Below are positions 16,539 to 25,438 of a stretch of 33,905 bases of DNA, piece by piece (within the stretch, counting starts at the first letter, position 1; each line of letters opens with the position of its first letter). The position numbers and the translations under genes are program-made. The stretch lies in contig DDLV01000083.1 in NCBI GenBank assembly GCA_002340325.1, positions 1 through 33,905 on the forward strand. Direction: 5' to 3'. Source of the DNA: Glaciecola sp. UBA2563 (GTDB lineage: Bacteria > Pseudomonadota > Gammaproteobacteria > Enterobacterales > Alteromonadaceae). The notes below the pieces were generated by a model. That model worked only from the letters and a program-made list of their open reading frames with translations. It was not told the origin of the DNA and did no database searches.

Positions 16539-18938
16539 ATGGAATCACAAAATAGCTTTACCAAAGCAAAATTAGCGTTAGCTGTTGCATCTGCAATGCT
16601 AGCACCTCAAGTAATAGCACAAGATACTCCAGATGACGAAGGTGGACTGGAGGTTATTGAAATTACCGCGCAAAAAAGACTTCAATCGTTACAAGAAGTC
16701 GGCCTCTCAGTAACGGCATTATCGGAAAAGGACCTGGAGAGAGCAGGGGTTTCTGACGTTAGCAGATTAGAGCTTGTTACGCCTGGCGTCGCTTTTGGTT
16801 TTATCGGGTCTGACGCAAAAGTCGCAATTCGCGGCGCTAACTCTAACAATACGTTTGGCGATAATTCTTCAATCGCTGGTTTTTTTGCCGACGGCGTCTA
16901 TCGGCCACGTGCATCTCAGCAATCGCAGGCTTATTTTGACGTGTCTAGAATAGAAATACTTAAAGGGCCTCAAGGTACGCTTTACGGACGTAACACGTTC
17001 GCAGGTGCAATAAACCTTACAACAAACGCGGCATCACTTGATGGCTTTGATGCTGGTGTAAAATTGGGTCTTCATCGGTTTGATAAGCAACGCGTAGAAA
17101 CCTTCATTAACCAACCTATCAATGACGAAGTTGCGGTGCGGTTGGCTGTTCAAACCCTCAGAAGCAACGGTCATATCGAAAACCTCGGCCCCGCTGGTAA
17201 TCTCGGTCAGGACGATAGCTACAATTATCGATTAAGCGCTTATTTTGAGCCTACCGACAATTTGAACGCGACAGTACGTTATACCTCAATCAATCAAAAA
17301 GGTACTACACCAGGTATTTTTTCGGCAGAAGGGCTAGGCGTACCTATTAACGAAAACGGTATCACAGATGTATTCGGTACGATCATTGATTTCAGCAACC
17401 CAGCGCCAGGAACTCAAGGAACGGTGTCAGCGTTTAATCGCCCGAATGTAGTAAGCTATGACGTTGAGAATAAACGAGATAACCAAGAAGACAACATTAC
17501 AGTAGAAGTCAATTTAGAGTTGGATGCAGTAACACTGAAATCTATAACGTCTTATACGGATTTCACCAGTGCGTTTGATTTTGACGGTGATTTTAGTGCC
17601 AATCCCGGTTATGTCTATTTTTGGGATGAGGCAGTTGAATCGGTTACACAAGAGTTACAGATTTCATCCAATACTGACAGCGATCTGTTCTGGACCGCCG
17701 GGCTGTATTTCTCAGATGATGCAATCAGTTTTGGGTTTTCACAATACAGAACATCATCGTATGAAGCGCAACAACAATTTACTGACGAAAACGGGAACAC
17801 CTTTCCAATTTTCAATGGCACCGCATTAATTGACCCGTTCGGCGGAGCAAACTTTAGTGATTTTGCTGACTTTCAGGAGATTGACGTTGAAACCATCGGT
17901 GTTTTCTTCCAAGGCGAATATAGCGTAAACGAAGACCTCACCTTGATTGCCGGCATTCGATACAATGAAGAAGAAAAATCGACGACGACGTCATTTGGTA
18001 CTGCTAGAGACGGTAACGGGAATTTGTTGAGAGGCGCAACACCTTTTGGGTTGAATATGCGTCCTGTTGATTTCTACGACTACACCGTGGCAGCCGATCG
18101 CTCAGGCTCTGAGACGTTTGACATCGTTACGTGGAAGGTTGGATTTAACTACAGCCTTAATGACGACTCGATGATATACGGTACCGGTTCAACAGGCTTC
18201 TTATCTGGCGGTCTTAATTCAAACGGTTCGTCTTTTGATCAGCAAGAATCAGAGGCATGGGAACTTGGTATGAAGAATCGATTGTTAGATAATTCATTGC
18301 AAGTCAACTTCGCGTTCTACATCAATGAGTTTTCTGACCTGATCACACAGCGCCTGACGTTCCCAGAACCAGATACCGCCATAACAATCAGTGAAAATGC
18401 CGGAACCATCGATGTCACCGGTTTCGAATTAGAATTCGATTGGTTGCCAACCGATAACATTTTCGTCAATGGTTCATTGTCATTAATGGATGCAGAATAC
18501 GATACTTTTGGTGTGAGTAATCCATTCCAGTTAAACAATGGCGTTCCCTCTAGTCAGGTCAATAATGGCTTTCTAGCTCTCGATGGCACTACACCCCCAT
18601 GGTCGCCTGAATATACATACCATTTAGGTATTGGCTATGAAATTGAACTTGAGGGCGGCAGCTTCCTTACGCCCTATCTTCAGTTCTATTATTCAGATGG
18701 ATACAATACCGACGATGTATCCTTATATTCAACGCAAGTTCAAGATTCATATGGAAAAACAGATTTCCGTTTGACTTGGACATCAGAAGAGGAAAACATT
18801 TCTATCGAGTTATTTGTTGAAAACATCGAAGATGAAGCAGTGTTAGCGAGAACAAATATTGGTGGTAACAACCTTATACAAGGCAGTTATTTGTATCCTA
18901 GAAATTACGGTATAAATTTAAATTACCGATTTGAATAA
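16539..18938 (+). CDS. TonB-dependent outer-membrane receptor
   Basis: A 799-residue outer-membrane receptor that takes up a ligand with energy from TonB-ExbBD. It has a signal peptide (cleavage after the A-Q near residue 28) and a TonB-box-like segment E-V-I-E-I-T-A. The plug has L-Q-E-V-G-L-S-V-T-A and the G-P-Q-G-T-L-Y-G-R-N-T-F-A-G-A-I-N motif. A 22-strand-type barrel follows, ending in an aromatic-rich strand. AGGA at 16527 sits eight bases before the ATG at 16539 and overlaps an earlier in-frame ATG at 16530, so 16539 is the better start. In this neighbourhood the ligand is more likely an organic nutrient, for instance an oligosaccharide or glycoside, than iron. Confidence 0.92.
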   Translation: MESQNSFTKAKLALAVASAMLAPQVIAQDTPDDEGGLEVIEITAQKRLQSLQEVGLSVTALSEKDLERAGVSDVSRLELVTPGVAFGFIGSDAKVAIRGANSNNTFGDNSSIAGFFADGVYRPRASQQSQAYFDVSRIEILKGPQGTLYGRNTFAGAINLTTNAASLDGFDAGVKLGLHRFDKQRVETFINQPINDEVAVRLAVQTLRSNGHIENLGPAGNLGQDDSYNYRLSAYFEPTDNLNATVRYTSINQKGTTPGIFSAEGLGVPINENGITDVFGTIIDFSNPAPGTQGTVSAFNRPNVVSYDVENKRDNQEDNITVEVNLELDAVTLKSITSYTDFTSAFDFDGDFSANPGYVYFWDEAVESVTQELQISSNTDSDLFWTAGLYFSDDAISFGFSQYRTSSYEAQQQFTDENGNTFPIFNGTALIDPFGGANFSDFADFQEIDVETIGVFFQGEYSVNEDLTLIAGIRYNEEEKSTTTSFGTARDGNGNLLRGATPFGLNMRPVDFYDYTVAADRSGSETFDIVTWKVGFNYSLNDDSMIYGTGSTGFLSGGLNSNGSSFDQQESEAWELGMKNRLLDNSLQVNFAFYINEFSDLITQRLTFPEPDTAITISENAGTIDVTGFELEFDWLPTDNIFVNGSLSLMDAEYDTFGVSNPFQLNNGVPSSQVNNGFLALDGTTPPWSPEYTYHLGIGYEIELEGGSFLTPYLQFYYSDGYNTDDVSLYSTQVQDSYGKTDFRLTWTSEEENISIELFVENIEDEAVLARTNIGGNNLIQGSYLYPRNYGINLNYRFE

Positions 18939-18955
18939 TTCGACTTTACGCGTTT

Positions 18956-18985
18956 AAAGGAGAGCCTTTACGGTTCTCCTTTTTT
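18956..18985 (+). terminator. rho-independent terminator after the TonB receptor gene
   Basis: An 11-bp stem (AAAGGAGAGCC with GGTTCTCCTTT, one G-T pair) with a 5-base loop is followed by a T-run. It begins 18 bases after the receptor stop. The next gene on the same strand has its own ribosome-binding site (AAGGGG, 18991-18996) directly after it. Read-through would supply less transcript to the downstream genes than to the receptor. Confidence 0.85.
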
Positions 18986-19003
18986 ATTTAAAGGGGTTTT
19001 TGA

Positions 19004-20071
19004 ATGAGTATTATGCAGCATCACTTCGATAATGCACCTGCTGATAACGGCAACAGAGATTCTAAACTTGATGGTTTTGATGATGAATTTACGAGCGTTG
19101 TCGATTACATCATCAGAATTACTTATCGAATTTGGGAAGGTAAACAGATTGGTCTAGTGTACGACTATTATTCGGACGATTGTCCGATTTATACTTTGGC
19201 TGGATATGCTGAGGGTGCTGAATCTGCTGTTCAGGGCACCATAAAAACGCTCTCTGCGTTTCCCGATAGAACATTACATCCCGAAAAAATAATCTACAGC
19301 GGTGACAATACAACGGGTTATCACTCGTCACATTTGATTTGGTCTCAGATGACCAACTTAGGGGACTCTGAGTTTGGCAAAGCAACAGGCAAATCTGCAC
19401 AAATCAGAGTAATTGCACATTGTATAATTCGTGATAATAAGATTGTGGAAGAATGGCTCGTCAGGGACAACTATTCTCTTGTAGAGCAATTAGGTATGGA
19501 TCCGCATAAGGTTGCTAAAAACTGGGCAGAAAAGCCTTTTCCTGAAGATAGCCAGTTTGCTAGTTGGATGTCCTCAGAAATTGAGAGGGTAGGGTCTCAA
19601 TCAACAAAAAGAATTGCTAATACATTCGACCCGATATCTTCGCCAGGTGATTTTATAAAGACTCACTTGCATAACATCTGGAATGGTAGACTTCTGGGTG
19701 ATTTGAATTTTTTATATGCAGAGAATGCAGTGTTTCATGGCCCGGCAAATCGAGAGTTCAATACGCAAGAACGCATACTCACCTACTATCTAGAACTACT
19801 AGGTGCGATGCCAAACGGTAAAATGGCACTAGATAAGGTCTGTGTAGTTGACACTGACAATGGACACGATGTGTCGGTAAGGTGGGCGTTTGCAGGCACA
19901 CATACAGGGCATGTACGTTTTGGAGAGCCAACTGGTAAAGACCTACTTCTAATTGGCGAGTCTCATTATCGACTGTATGCTGGCCGCGTCATTGAGGAAT
20001 GGACAGTTTTTGACGAACTTTCATTATTAAGCCAGATTTATCGACACCGAATGCATGTAAGCCAAGGATAA
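19004..20071 (+). CDS. tandem SnoaL-like / NTF2-fold protein (2)
   Basis: A 355-residue protein with two NTF2-like domains (about 30-175 and 205-350). The first shows Y-Y-S-D-D-C-P-I-Y, A-F-P-D-R-T, Y-H-S-S-H-L-I-W, G-x-A-T-G-K-S and E-E-W-L-V-R-D. The second shows A-V-F-H-G-P-A, A-G-T-H-T-G, E-P-T-G-K and E-E-W-T-V-F-D. It is the most divergent of the four SnoaL-like proteins here but keeps the domain order. It has no signal peptide. A strong AAGGGG site lies seven bases before the ATG. It follows the receptor gene after a terminator and is four bases from the MFS gene, forming a receptor-SnoaL-MFS-EamA block. Catalytic role unknown. Confidence 0.75.
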   Translation: MSIMQHHFDNAPADNGNRDSKLDGFDDEFTSVVDYIIRITYRIWEGKQIGLVYDYYSDDCPIYTLAGYAEGAESAVQGTIKTLSAFPDRTLHPEKIIYSGDNTTGYHSSHLIWSQMTNLGDSEFGKATGKSAQIRVIAHCIIRDNKIVEEWLVRDNYSLVEQLGMDPHKVAKNWAEKPFPEDSQFASWMSSEIERVGSQSTKRIANTFDPISSPGDFIKTHLHNIWNGRLLGDLNFLYAENAVFHGPANREFNTQERILTYYLELLGAMPNGKMALDKVCVVDTDNGHDVSVRWAFAGTHTGHVRFGEPTGKDLLLIGESHYRLYAGRVIEEWTVFDELSLLSQIYRHRMHVSQG

Positions 20072-20075
20072 CTTT

Positions 20076-21311
20076 TTGTCCATAACACGCTCACCCGAAG
20101 AAAATCAATCATCATTCTTCAAGGTATTAAAGAATAGAAACTTTGCAGCCTTAATTTCTGCCAACACCATATTCGCGTCGGCATTTCCTATGCAATTAAT
20201 ACTAGGTGGATTGGCCGGGTTGATGTTGGCGCATGACGACATGTTGGTAACGTTACCCGCGTCTATTCAAACGTTTGCTGCATTGATGGCAGCTGCGCCT
20301 TTTTCAGCGTTGATGGGCCGAATGGGCCGTAAAGCGGGGTTTCTTATTGGCGCATTCGTCACAATAATCGGTGGGTTTATCGCAGTCTCAGCGCTCTATT
20401 TTGAGAGCTTTTTGTTGTTATGTGCTGCGCACTTTTGTTTTGGAGCGGGCTGGGCGGCTTTTCAGTACTTTCGCTTTGCGGCAGGTGAGGTGGTTAGCGT
20501 AGAATGGCAACCCGTCGCCATTTCGTTGATGTTAACGTCTGGACTGATGGCAGCGATTGTCGGACCGGAACTATTTATTCAATCCAAAGATTTAATTGAC
20601 GCGGTGCCGCTTGCAGGTGCTTATATGGCGATGAGTTGTTTAGCACTAGCAGGGATTCTCCCATTGTTAATTGCCAAAATGCCTAAGCCAAAGCGACAAG
20701 AAGATACAGCGTCTACTTGGCGCAATCTGCAATCTTTACGCAATAGAACTGTAAAACAAGCCATCGGTTTAGCAGCCGTATCACAAGGAATAATGGTATT
20801 TCTTATGGTGCCGACACCTATCGCAATGGTGGCGTGTGGTTTTAATGAAAATATAGCCAGTGATGTCATTCGTTGGCATATCGTTGCGATGTTTGCACCG
20901 AGTTTTTTCACCGGCTTCTTGATCAAACGTTTCGGCGCTCTCCCGATTGCGTATATTGGATTAACGATAATTATTATTGCAGCGTTCTATGCAACACAAG
21001 GTATTTCTTCTGTTCATTTCTATGCAGCATTAATTATGCTTGGCGTTGGTTGGAATTTCAGTTTCATTGGCGCTACGACAATGCTTGCAGCGGCGGTAAG
21101 TGAGGACGAAAAAACTGCTGTTCAAGGCTTAAACGATACCGTCATTGCGCTAGTATCAGTCATTTGTGCTTTTTCAGCCGGTTTTTTTGTCTCCAGAGGT
21201 GGATGGACGGTCGTTGCATTGATATCGACAAGCGTTGTGTTTTTTATGCTAATGGTATTTGTAATCGAACAGGTTGCGCACAAATACAATAGAAAGGTAA
21301 ACAGCCCCTAA
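20076..21311 (+). CDS. MFS transporter
   Basis: A 411-residue major-facilitator protein with 12 probable helices. The loop between helices 2 and 3 reads L-M-G-R-M-G-R-K-A-G-F, a form of the MFS G-x-x-x-D-R-x-G-R-R motif. The start is a TTG, with AAGGA seven bases upstream inside the end of the preceding gene; no ATG in the first 50 residues fits better. It may be an uptake or efflux carrier; the sequence does not say which. The position between a SnoaL-like gene and an EamA gene suggests it handles the same compound or its product. Confidence 0.82.
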   Translation: MSITRSPEENQSSFFKVLKNRNFAALISANTIFASAFPMQLILGGLAGLMLAHDDMLVTLPASIQTFAALMAAAPFSALMGRMGRKAGFLIGAFVTIIGGFIAVSALYFESFLLLCAAHFCFGAGWAAFQYFRFAAGEVVSVEWQPVAISLMLTSGLMAAIVGPELFIQSKDLIDAVPLAGAYMAMSCLALAGILPLLIAKMPKPKRQEDTASTWRNLQSLRNRTVKQAIGLAAVSQGIMVFLMVPTPIAMVACGFNENIASDVIRWHIVAMFAPSFFTGFLIKRFGALPIAYIGLTIIIIAAFYATQGISSVHFYAALIMLGVGWNFSFIGATTMLAAAVSEDEKTAVQGLNDTVIALVSVICAFSAGFFVSRGGWTVVALISTSVVFFMLMVFVIEQVAHKYNRKVNSP

Positions 21312-21322
21312 GCATCAAAACC

Positions 21323-22294
21323 ATGTGGCGTGATTACTTACAATTACATTTTATAATTTTCCTTTGGGGATTTACGGCAATTTTAGGTGAACTAATTGCC
21401 TTAAATGCACTTGAAATCGTCTTTTATCGAACGTTTATTGCTACGATTGGAACAGTCATTTTGATTCTGCTCCTTCAAACACGACGAAGAAATCAACCAC
21501 AATCCCAACAGCGCCCTCCATTGCTTCTTCCTCTAAAAGCTAGCGGACAAATTGACTGGAAGTACGTAGGCATTTTTACAGGGATCGGGGTGATTATCGG
21601 CCTCCACTGGTTAAGTTTTTTTGGAGGCGTGAAAGTTGCGAATGTTTCTGTTTGCTTGGCAGGGGTTGCGACATCTTCGCTATGGACAGCATTTTTAGCC
21701 CCGTTTTTTCATCGAACAAAGGTCAAAGGCTACGAGGTTATGCTTGGGCTGTTAGTGTTACTTGGTCTTTATGTTATTTCGTATTACGGGTTTGTCGAAG
21801 AGAATTACATGTGGGGTTTAGGCTTAGGGGTGTTAGCCGGGTTCTTGGCCGCTCTTTTCTCAACCATAAATAGTCTTTATGCTAAGAAATACCACCACTA
21901 CACTATCACCACTTACGGAATGTTGGGTGCTTGTCTGACATCGCTTACCGCTATGGTGATGATTGAGTTTTCCGGACAGATTGACTTAACATGGATCACT
22001 TCTGACCCGTCGGATTGGCTTTGGTTACTGCTCTTAGGAGGGGGCTGTACAGTCTATGCGTACTCTGTAGCGGTTGAGCTTTTACGACGAATCTCGGTTT
22101 TTACCATGAATCTCTCTATAAACTTGGAACCACTGTATGGGATTTTGTTGGGAGTACTTATTTTTAAAGAACACGAACAACTTACTATACAATTTTATAT
22201 TGGCACAGCTATCGTAGTTAGTGCTGTTTTTTTACATTCTATTTTTCAGCATTGGGAAAAGCTGAAAGTAAGGCTGAAGTCTACATTATCATAA
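21323..22294 (+). CDS. EamA/DMT-family transporter
   Basis: A 323-residue protein with ten predicted helices in two repeated halves, the drug/metabolite transporter (EamA) layout. The first half has F-L-W-G-F-T-A-I-L-G, and the second half ends with N-L-E-P-L-Y-G-I-L-L-G, where the family's conserved E-P-V/L-x-a pattern appears. A basic, glutamine-rich loop (about residues 53-70) separates helices 2 and 3. Members export amino acids, metabolites or sugars, or import some nucleosides. It starts 11 bases after the MFS stop and is the last plus-strand gene of the left module. It converges on the NADAR gene without a clear terminator. Confidence 0.85.
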   Translation: MWRDYLQLHFIIFLWGFTAILGELIALNALEIVFYRTFIATIGTVILILLLQTRRRNQPQSQQRPPLLLPLKASGQIDWKYVGIFTGIGVIIGLHWLSFFGGVKVANVSVCLAGVATSSLWTAFLAPFFHRTKVKGYEVMLGLLVLLGLYVISYYGFVEENYMWGLGLGVLAGFLAALFSTINSLYAKKYHHYTITTYGMLGACLTSLTAMVMIEFSGQIDLTWITSDPSDWLWLLLLGGGCTVYAYSVAVELLRRISVFTMNLSINLEPLYGILLGVLIFKEHEQLTIQFYIGTAIVVSAVFLHSIFQHWEKLKVRLKSTLS

Positions 22295-22324
22295 CAAATC
22301 AGCAATTTTGTTCGCTCTACAGGT

Positions 22325-22804
22325 TTATTGCGTTTCGCTCGTCTGCGCTTGAGATATTTTTTGTCGAATATTCATCCATATTTTGCCTAGATGATTGTGG
22401 CCTTGAGAATGTCTGCCGATCCCCCAGAAATAATCGTACTGTGAGGTTTCTATAATCAACTTATCGTCTGTTGCGGCAAGTGCATCTCTCACTTCGCTAT
22501 ACATCTGTGCTTTTGTGTATAGGGCACGTGTCATTAGGATCAGGACATTTCGTTTGTAGTTTTTGATTTTTGTGCGATACCAGGGCTTTACGTAATTGAT
22601 AGTATCTTCTGCGGTAGGCAATGTCTCGATGATAACTGCGTGTTTTTGTGAACGAACACTCATTGACTGGACGTAATGCTCACACGTTTTCCAATTGCGC
22701 TCGTCAAGGGAAATGGAATGATTACTACAACTCGCTAGCGGATGATGTAAATCATAGCGCGAAAACAAAAACGCCTCTTCAATATCGTTGTTTATTTTAA
22801 ACAT
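22325..22804 (-). CDS. NADAR (YbiA-like) family protein
   Basis: A 159-residue protein of YbiA length. It has W-K-T-C-E-H-Y-V-Q-S near residue 40, equivalent to the family's W-P-T-x-E-H-Y-F-Q-A, and A-L-x-A-T-x-D-x-x-I-I-E-T-S-x-Y-D-x-x-W-G-I-G with G-x-N-x-L-G-K near the end. YbiA is an N-glycosidase acting on phosphorylated riboflavin-pathway intermediates, and other NADAR members reverse ADP-ribosylation of guanine. The K after the Q-A of the first motif is not conserved here. A strong purine-rich ribosome-binding site (AGAAGG) precedes the ATG. Both flanking genes are unrelated, and a role in metabolite repair is inferred from the family only. Confidence 0.75.
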   Translation of the reverse strand: MFKINNDIEEAFLFSRYDLHHPLASCSNHSISLDERNWKTCEHYVQSMSVRSQKHAVIIETLPTAEDTINYVKPWYRTKIKNYKRNVLILMTRALYTKAQMYSEVRDALAATDDKLIIETSQYDYFWGIGRHSQGHNHLGKIWMNIRQKISQAQTSETQ

Positions 22805-22941
22805 TTACCTTCTCTCTTCCTGAAAAGATTGGGTTTTAAAAGCATAGTGTTCTGGTCAACTAAAATCGGACACTCATAAGACAGCTTGTAAACCTAAATT
22901 CTTTGATAATTTGAATTTTTAATCCATATACCAGGTTGAAA

Positions 22942-23352
22942 TTAGCGTTCGGTTACTGCTTCATATTTCAGAGAGTATTGCGCCGTTTCCAACGTGAGAT
23001 AGTTTTTTTCGACAGATATATCACTCCAATTAGATAAAACATTGATGAAAATTTGCTCCGTTTTCATTCTATCTTCATCCAAACATGCCATTTTTGATAC
23101 CCCCATTTGTTTTACTTGAAAGCGATTATCTTTTAGCTCTGATTGGCCGAAAAAGCGGTTACAGCCTGAATACCCAGAAACACTATTGTTACTATCAATC
23201 TCAAGTGAAGCTCCAACTTTCGAGCGTTCTCCATTGACGCTTATTAATTTCCATTGCGTATTTTGTAAAATATTGGATGTTACGTTCATTGTATCCACGT
23301 TAACGGCGCATGCCGTGATAAAAAATAGTGCTGCAAAAGCAATATGCTTCAT
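22942..23352 (-). CDS. META-domain (HslJ-like) lipoprotein
   Basis: A 136-residue protein with an export signal and lipobox I-T-A-C (C15), followed by a META domain: W-K-L-I-S-V-N-G, then S-G-Y-S-G-C-N-R-F-F-G, and M-A-C-L-D-E-D-R-M-K-T-E-Q-x-F. The C-N and M-A-C cysteines match the HslJ family, which is linked to stress resistance and outer-membrane quality. Its ATG overlaps the TGA of symporter copy 2 by four bases, so it is translated with the transporter. That coupling is odd for this family. No direct role in the pathway is known. Confidence 0.85.
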   Translation of the reverse strand: MKHIAFAALFFITACAVNVDTMNVTSNILQNTQWKLISVNGERSKVGASLEIDSNNSVSGYSGCNRFFGQSELKDNRFQVKQMGVSKMACLDEDRMKTEQIFINVLSNWSDISVEKNYLTLETAQYSLKYEAVTER

Positions 23353-24959
23353 AAAAATGCCTGCTCAAATAACCAAAGAATTAGAATACTCAATACAAAA
23401 AAAGCGATAAGTATATAGCTTATTCTATCAATCTTGCCGGGGACGACATACCAGCCATTTTCAGTCTCCGGAAGTTGTTTTTCTTTGAACATTTGCTGTT
23501 GACCTTTTACCGTATACAAAGACCACGTTGATTGTTTGCCATCTATAAGAATACTTGCAGGTATAGCGATGACAATGTTAATAAAGCCGCCAATTAAACA
23601 ATACCAAGGCCACGCTATATTGGTGGCTTTGGATACAATAATTATTGTGACGAGACCACATAGGACGCCAATGAGAAGTCCTTTTTCTGTGGTGTGTTTT
23701 GAAAAGAATCCAAGCACAAACATAGAAAGTTTTGCACCCACAAAAAATGCCCCAATTTCGCTTATCAGTTTAAGGATTGAGCTGTCAGACTGTGTGTAAA
23801 TGATCGCTGGAATTAACAATATCACCGCCCAAAGCAAAGTGAACCATCTTGTCGCAGTGAGGTAGTGTTCTGGGCTCGCCTTGGTGTTAAAAAATTTCTG
23901 ATAAAAATCGACGGTAGTGACGGTAGCCATTGAATTAAAAAAGGAATCTAGGCTTGATAGGCTTGCAGCGACAATAGCGGCAACGATAATGCCCGCTAGC
24001 CCAGGTAGGCTGTACTCTGTAATAAATTCCAGAATGATGAGATTATTGTTGTCAAACTCACGCCCGCCATAATATGCATAAAACAGCACACCTAATAACA
24101 AAAATAGAAAATAGATAAAGAAGGCGGCAAAACCCATCACAAAATAAGACTTTTTGGCGTCACCAATATTCTTGCTTGCCAGCACTCGCTGAACCATCAT
24201 CTGGTCAGTGCCATAAACCGTAATATGAAATAAAGCCATGCCGATGATCCCCGCCCATATCGTTGATTCTTTTGTCAAATCAGGCGATAAGTCGATGGCA
24301 TTGAGTTTGCCTTGTGCTTTGAGGTCGGTGAGCGTTTGCAGAATTGGCTGAGGCATTTCGGAAATAAGTGCATAAACGACGATACCAACCCCGATCATTA
24401 AAATTACGGTTTGCAAAACATCTGTCCAAATAACAGCAGTTATGCCGCCGAGCAATGTATATATCAATGCAACGAACGTCACGATAAAAATGGCGACAAT
24501 GACGTTTATCCCAGTTATATACGCAATCACCAGTGAGGTGCCGTAGAGGATGGCTGCTGTGACTAACAGCCGGGTCACCAAAAAAATCGAGGACATAACC
24601 ACTCTTGATTTCACACCAAAGCGTTTCTCCTGATATTCATAAATTGATGCGACATCACTATTAAAGAAGAACGGTAAGAAAAAACTCATGATCACAAACA
24701 CAACAATGGGGTAATTGATGTGCAGTGCAATAACGGAAAAGTTTGATGCGTATGCCCAAGCCGGTCCACCGAGAAAAGTAAGTGCGCTAACGTAGGTGGC
24801 AAATACTGATATGCCAATGGCCCACCACGGTGTGTTGCGCTTTCCTATGTAAAAATCGCGCGCTGTTTTGACGTTTTTACTGAGATATAAACCCAAAAAT
24901 AGATTTATAACGACATAAACGGAAAGTATTATCCAATTGAGAGTGCCAAAATCGCCCAT
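23349..24959 (-). CDS. Na+/solute symporter (SSS family), copy 2
   Basis: A 536-residue paralogue of the symporter at 6886-8493. The shared stretches include P-W-W-A-I-G-I-S-V-x-A-T-Y-V-S-A-L-x-F-L-G-G-P-A-W-A-Y, G-x-D-Q-M-M-V-Q-R-x-L-A-x-K-N-I-G-D-A-K-K-S and D-x-Y-Q-x-F-F-N. I choose the ATG at 24959 (M-G-D-F-G-T-L-N-W) because copy 1 starts M-E-D-F-G-V-L-N-W; the upstream TTG at 24983 has no ribosome-binding site. It is likely to import a related but not identical substrate with Na+. It lies 100 bases after the VOC gene and overlaps the META lipoprotein gene. Confidence 0.87.
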   Translation of the reverse strand: MGDFGTLNWIILSVYVVINLFLGLYLSKNVKTARDFYIGKRNTPWWAIGISVFATYVSALTFLGGPAWAYASNFSVIALHINYPIVVFVIMSFFLPFFFNSDVASIYEYQEKRFGVKSRVVMSSIFLVTRLLVTAAILYGTSLVIAYITGINVIVAIFIVTFVALIYTLLGGITAVIWTDVLQTVILMIGVGIVVYALISEMPQPILQTLTDLKAQGKLNAIDLSPDLTKESTIWAGIIGMALFHITVYGTDQMMVQRVLASKNIGDAKKSYFVMGFAAFFIYFLFLLLGVLFYAYYGGREFDNNNLIILEFITEYSLPGLAGIIVAAIVAASLSSLDSFFNSMATVTTVDFYQKFFNTKASPEHYLTATRWFTLLWAVILLIPAIIYTQSDSSILKLISEIGAFFVGAKLSMFVLGFFSKHTTEKGLLIGVLCGLVTIIIVSKATNIAWPWYCLIGGFINIVIAIPASILIDGKQSTWSLYTVKGQQQMFKEKQLPETENGWYVVPGKIDRISYILIAFFVLSILILWLFEQAFL

Positions 24960-25059
24960 AGGAACCAAATCATTGAAAATCAATTAGTTATGTATAGACG
25001 ATAATGTTATTAATTGCACGGTAGATGGTAAACAATCACCACATGCATATGCTTAGGTC

Positions 25060-25434
25060 TCAATCAGAGGCTTTCAAGAAATTCACTTCAAGCCCAACAC
25101 CTGCAGGTGATTTAAAAAATACTTGTGTCATCTCGAGCTCCTCAATTTGAGTGAGGGTAAACTTAATGTCCTTTTGCGCCAGTTTGGACAGAATCGCTTC
25201 GCCGTCAGTTAACCTAAATGCAATATGGTTAATGACATTGTTAAACGGTGCTTCTACATCATTGCTGCTTTCAGTGAGATGAATAAGAGGTTTATTATCT
25301 TTATATAGCCAATATCCAGCGACATTAAAGTTAGGCCTGTAACCTGTGCTCATATCAAAAACGTCGCAAAAAAACTGGTATTCTATTTCAAGCATTTCTT
25401 TTGGCGCGGTAACGTTAAAATGGTCTAAATACAA
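25060..25434 (-). CDS. VOC-family (glyoxalase/bleomycin-resistance fold) protein
   Basis: A 124-residue single-module VOC protein. It starts M-Y-L-D-H-F-N-V-T with a metal-type histidine at residue 5, keeps a central I-N-H-I-A-F-R-L (H near 71) and ends G-V-G-L-E-V-N-F (E near 117), so three usual metal ligands are present. VOC enzymes include lyases, isomerases, epimerases and dioxygenases. Start codon TTG at 25434 has AAGG about eight bases upstream. It lies four bases after the tandem SnoaL-like gene, so the two proteins are probably made together and may act in sequence. Confidence 0.78.
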   Translation of the reverse strand: MYLDHFNVTAPKEMLEIEYQFFCDVFDMSTGYRPNFNVAGYWLYKDNKPLIHLTESSNDVEAPFNNVINHIAFRLTDGEAILSKLAQKDIKFTLTQIEELEMTQVFFKSPAGVGLEVNFLKASD

Positions 25435-25438
25435 TGTA

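Noticed and set aside
16539..18938. Siderophore receptor for the PepSY-TM genes at the left edge
   Set aside because: The receptor is 16 kb away, in a LacI-type sugar-like locus. No siderophore synthesis or iron-box signal was seen near it.
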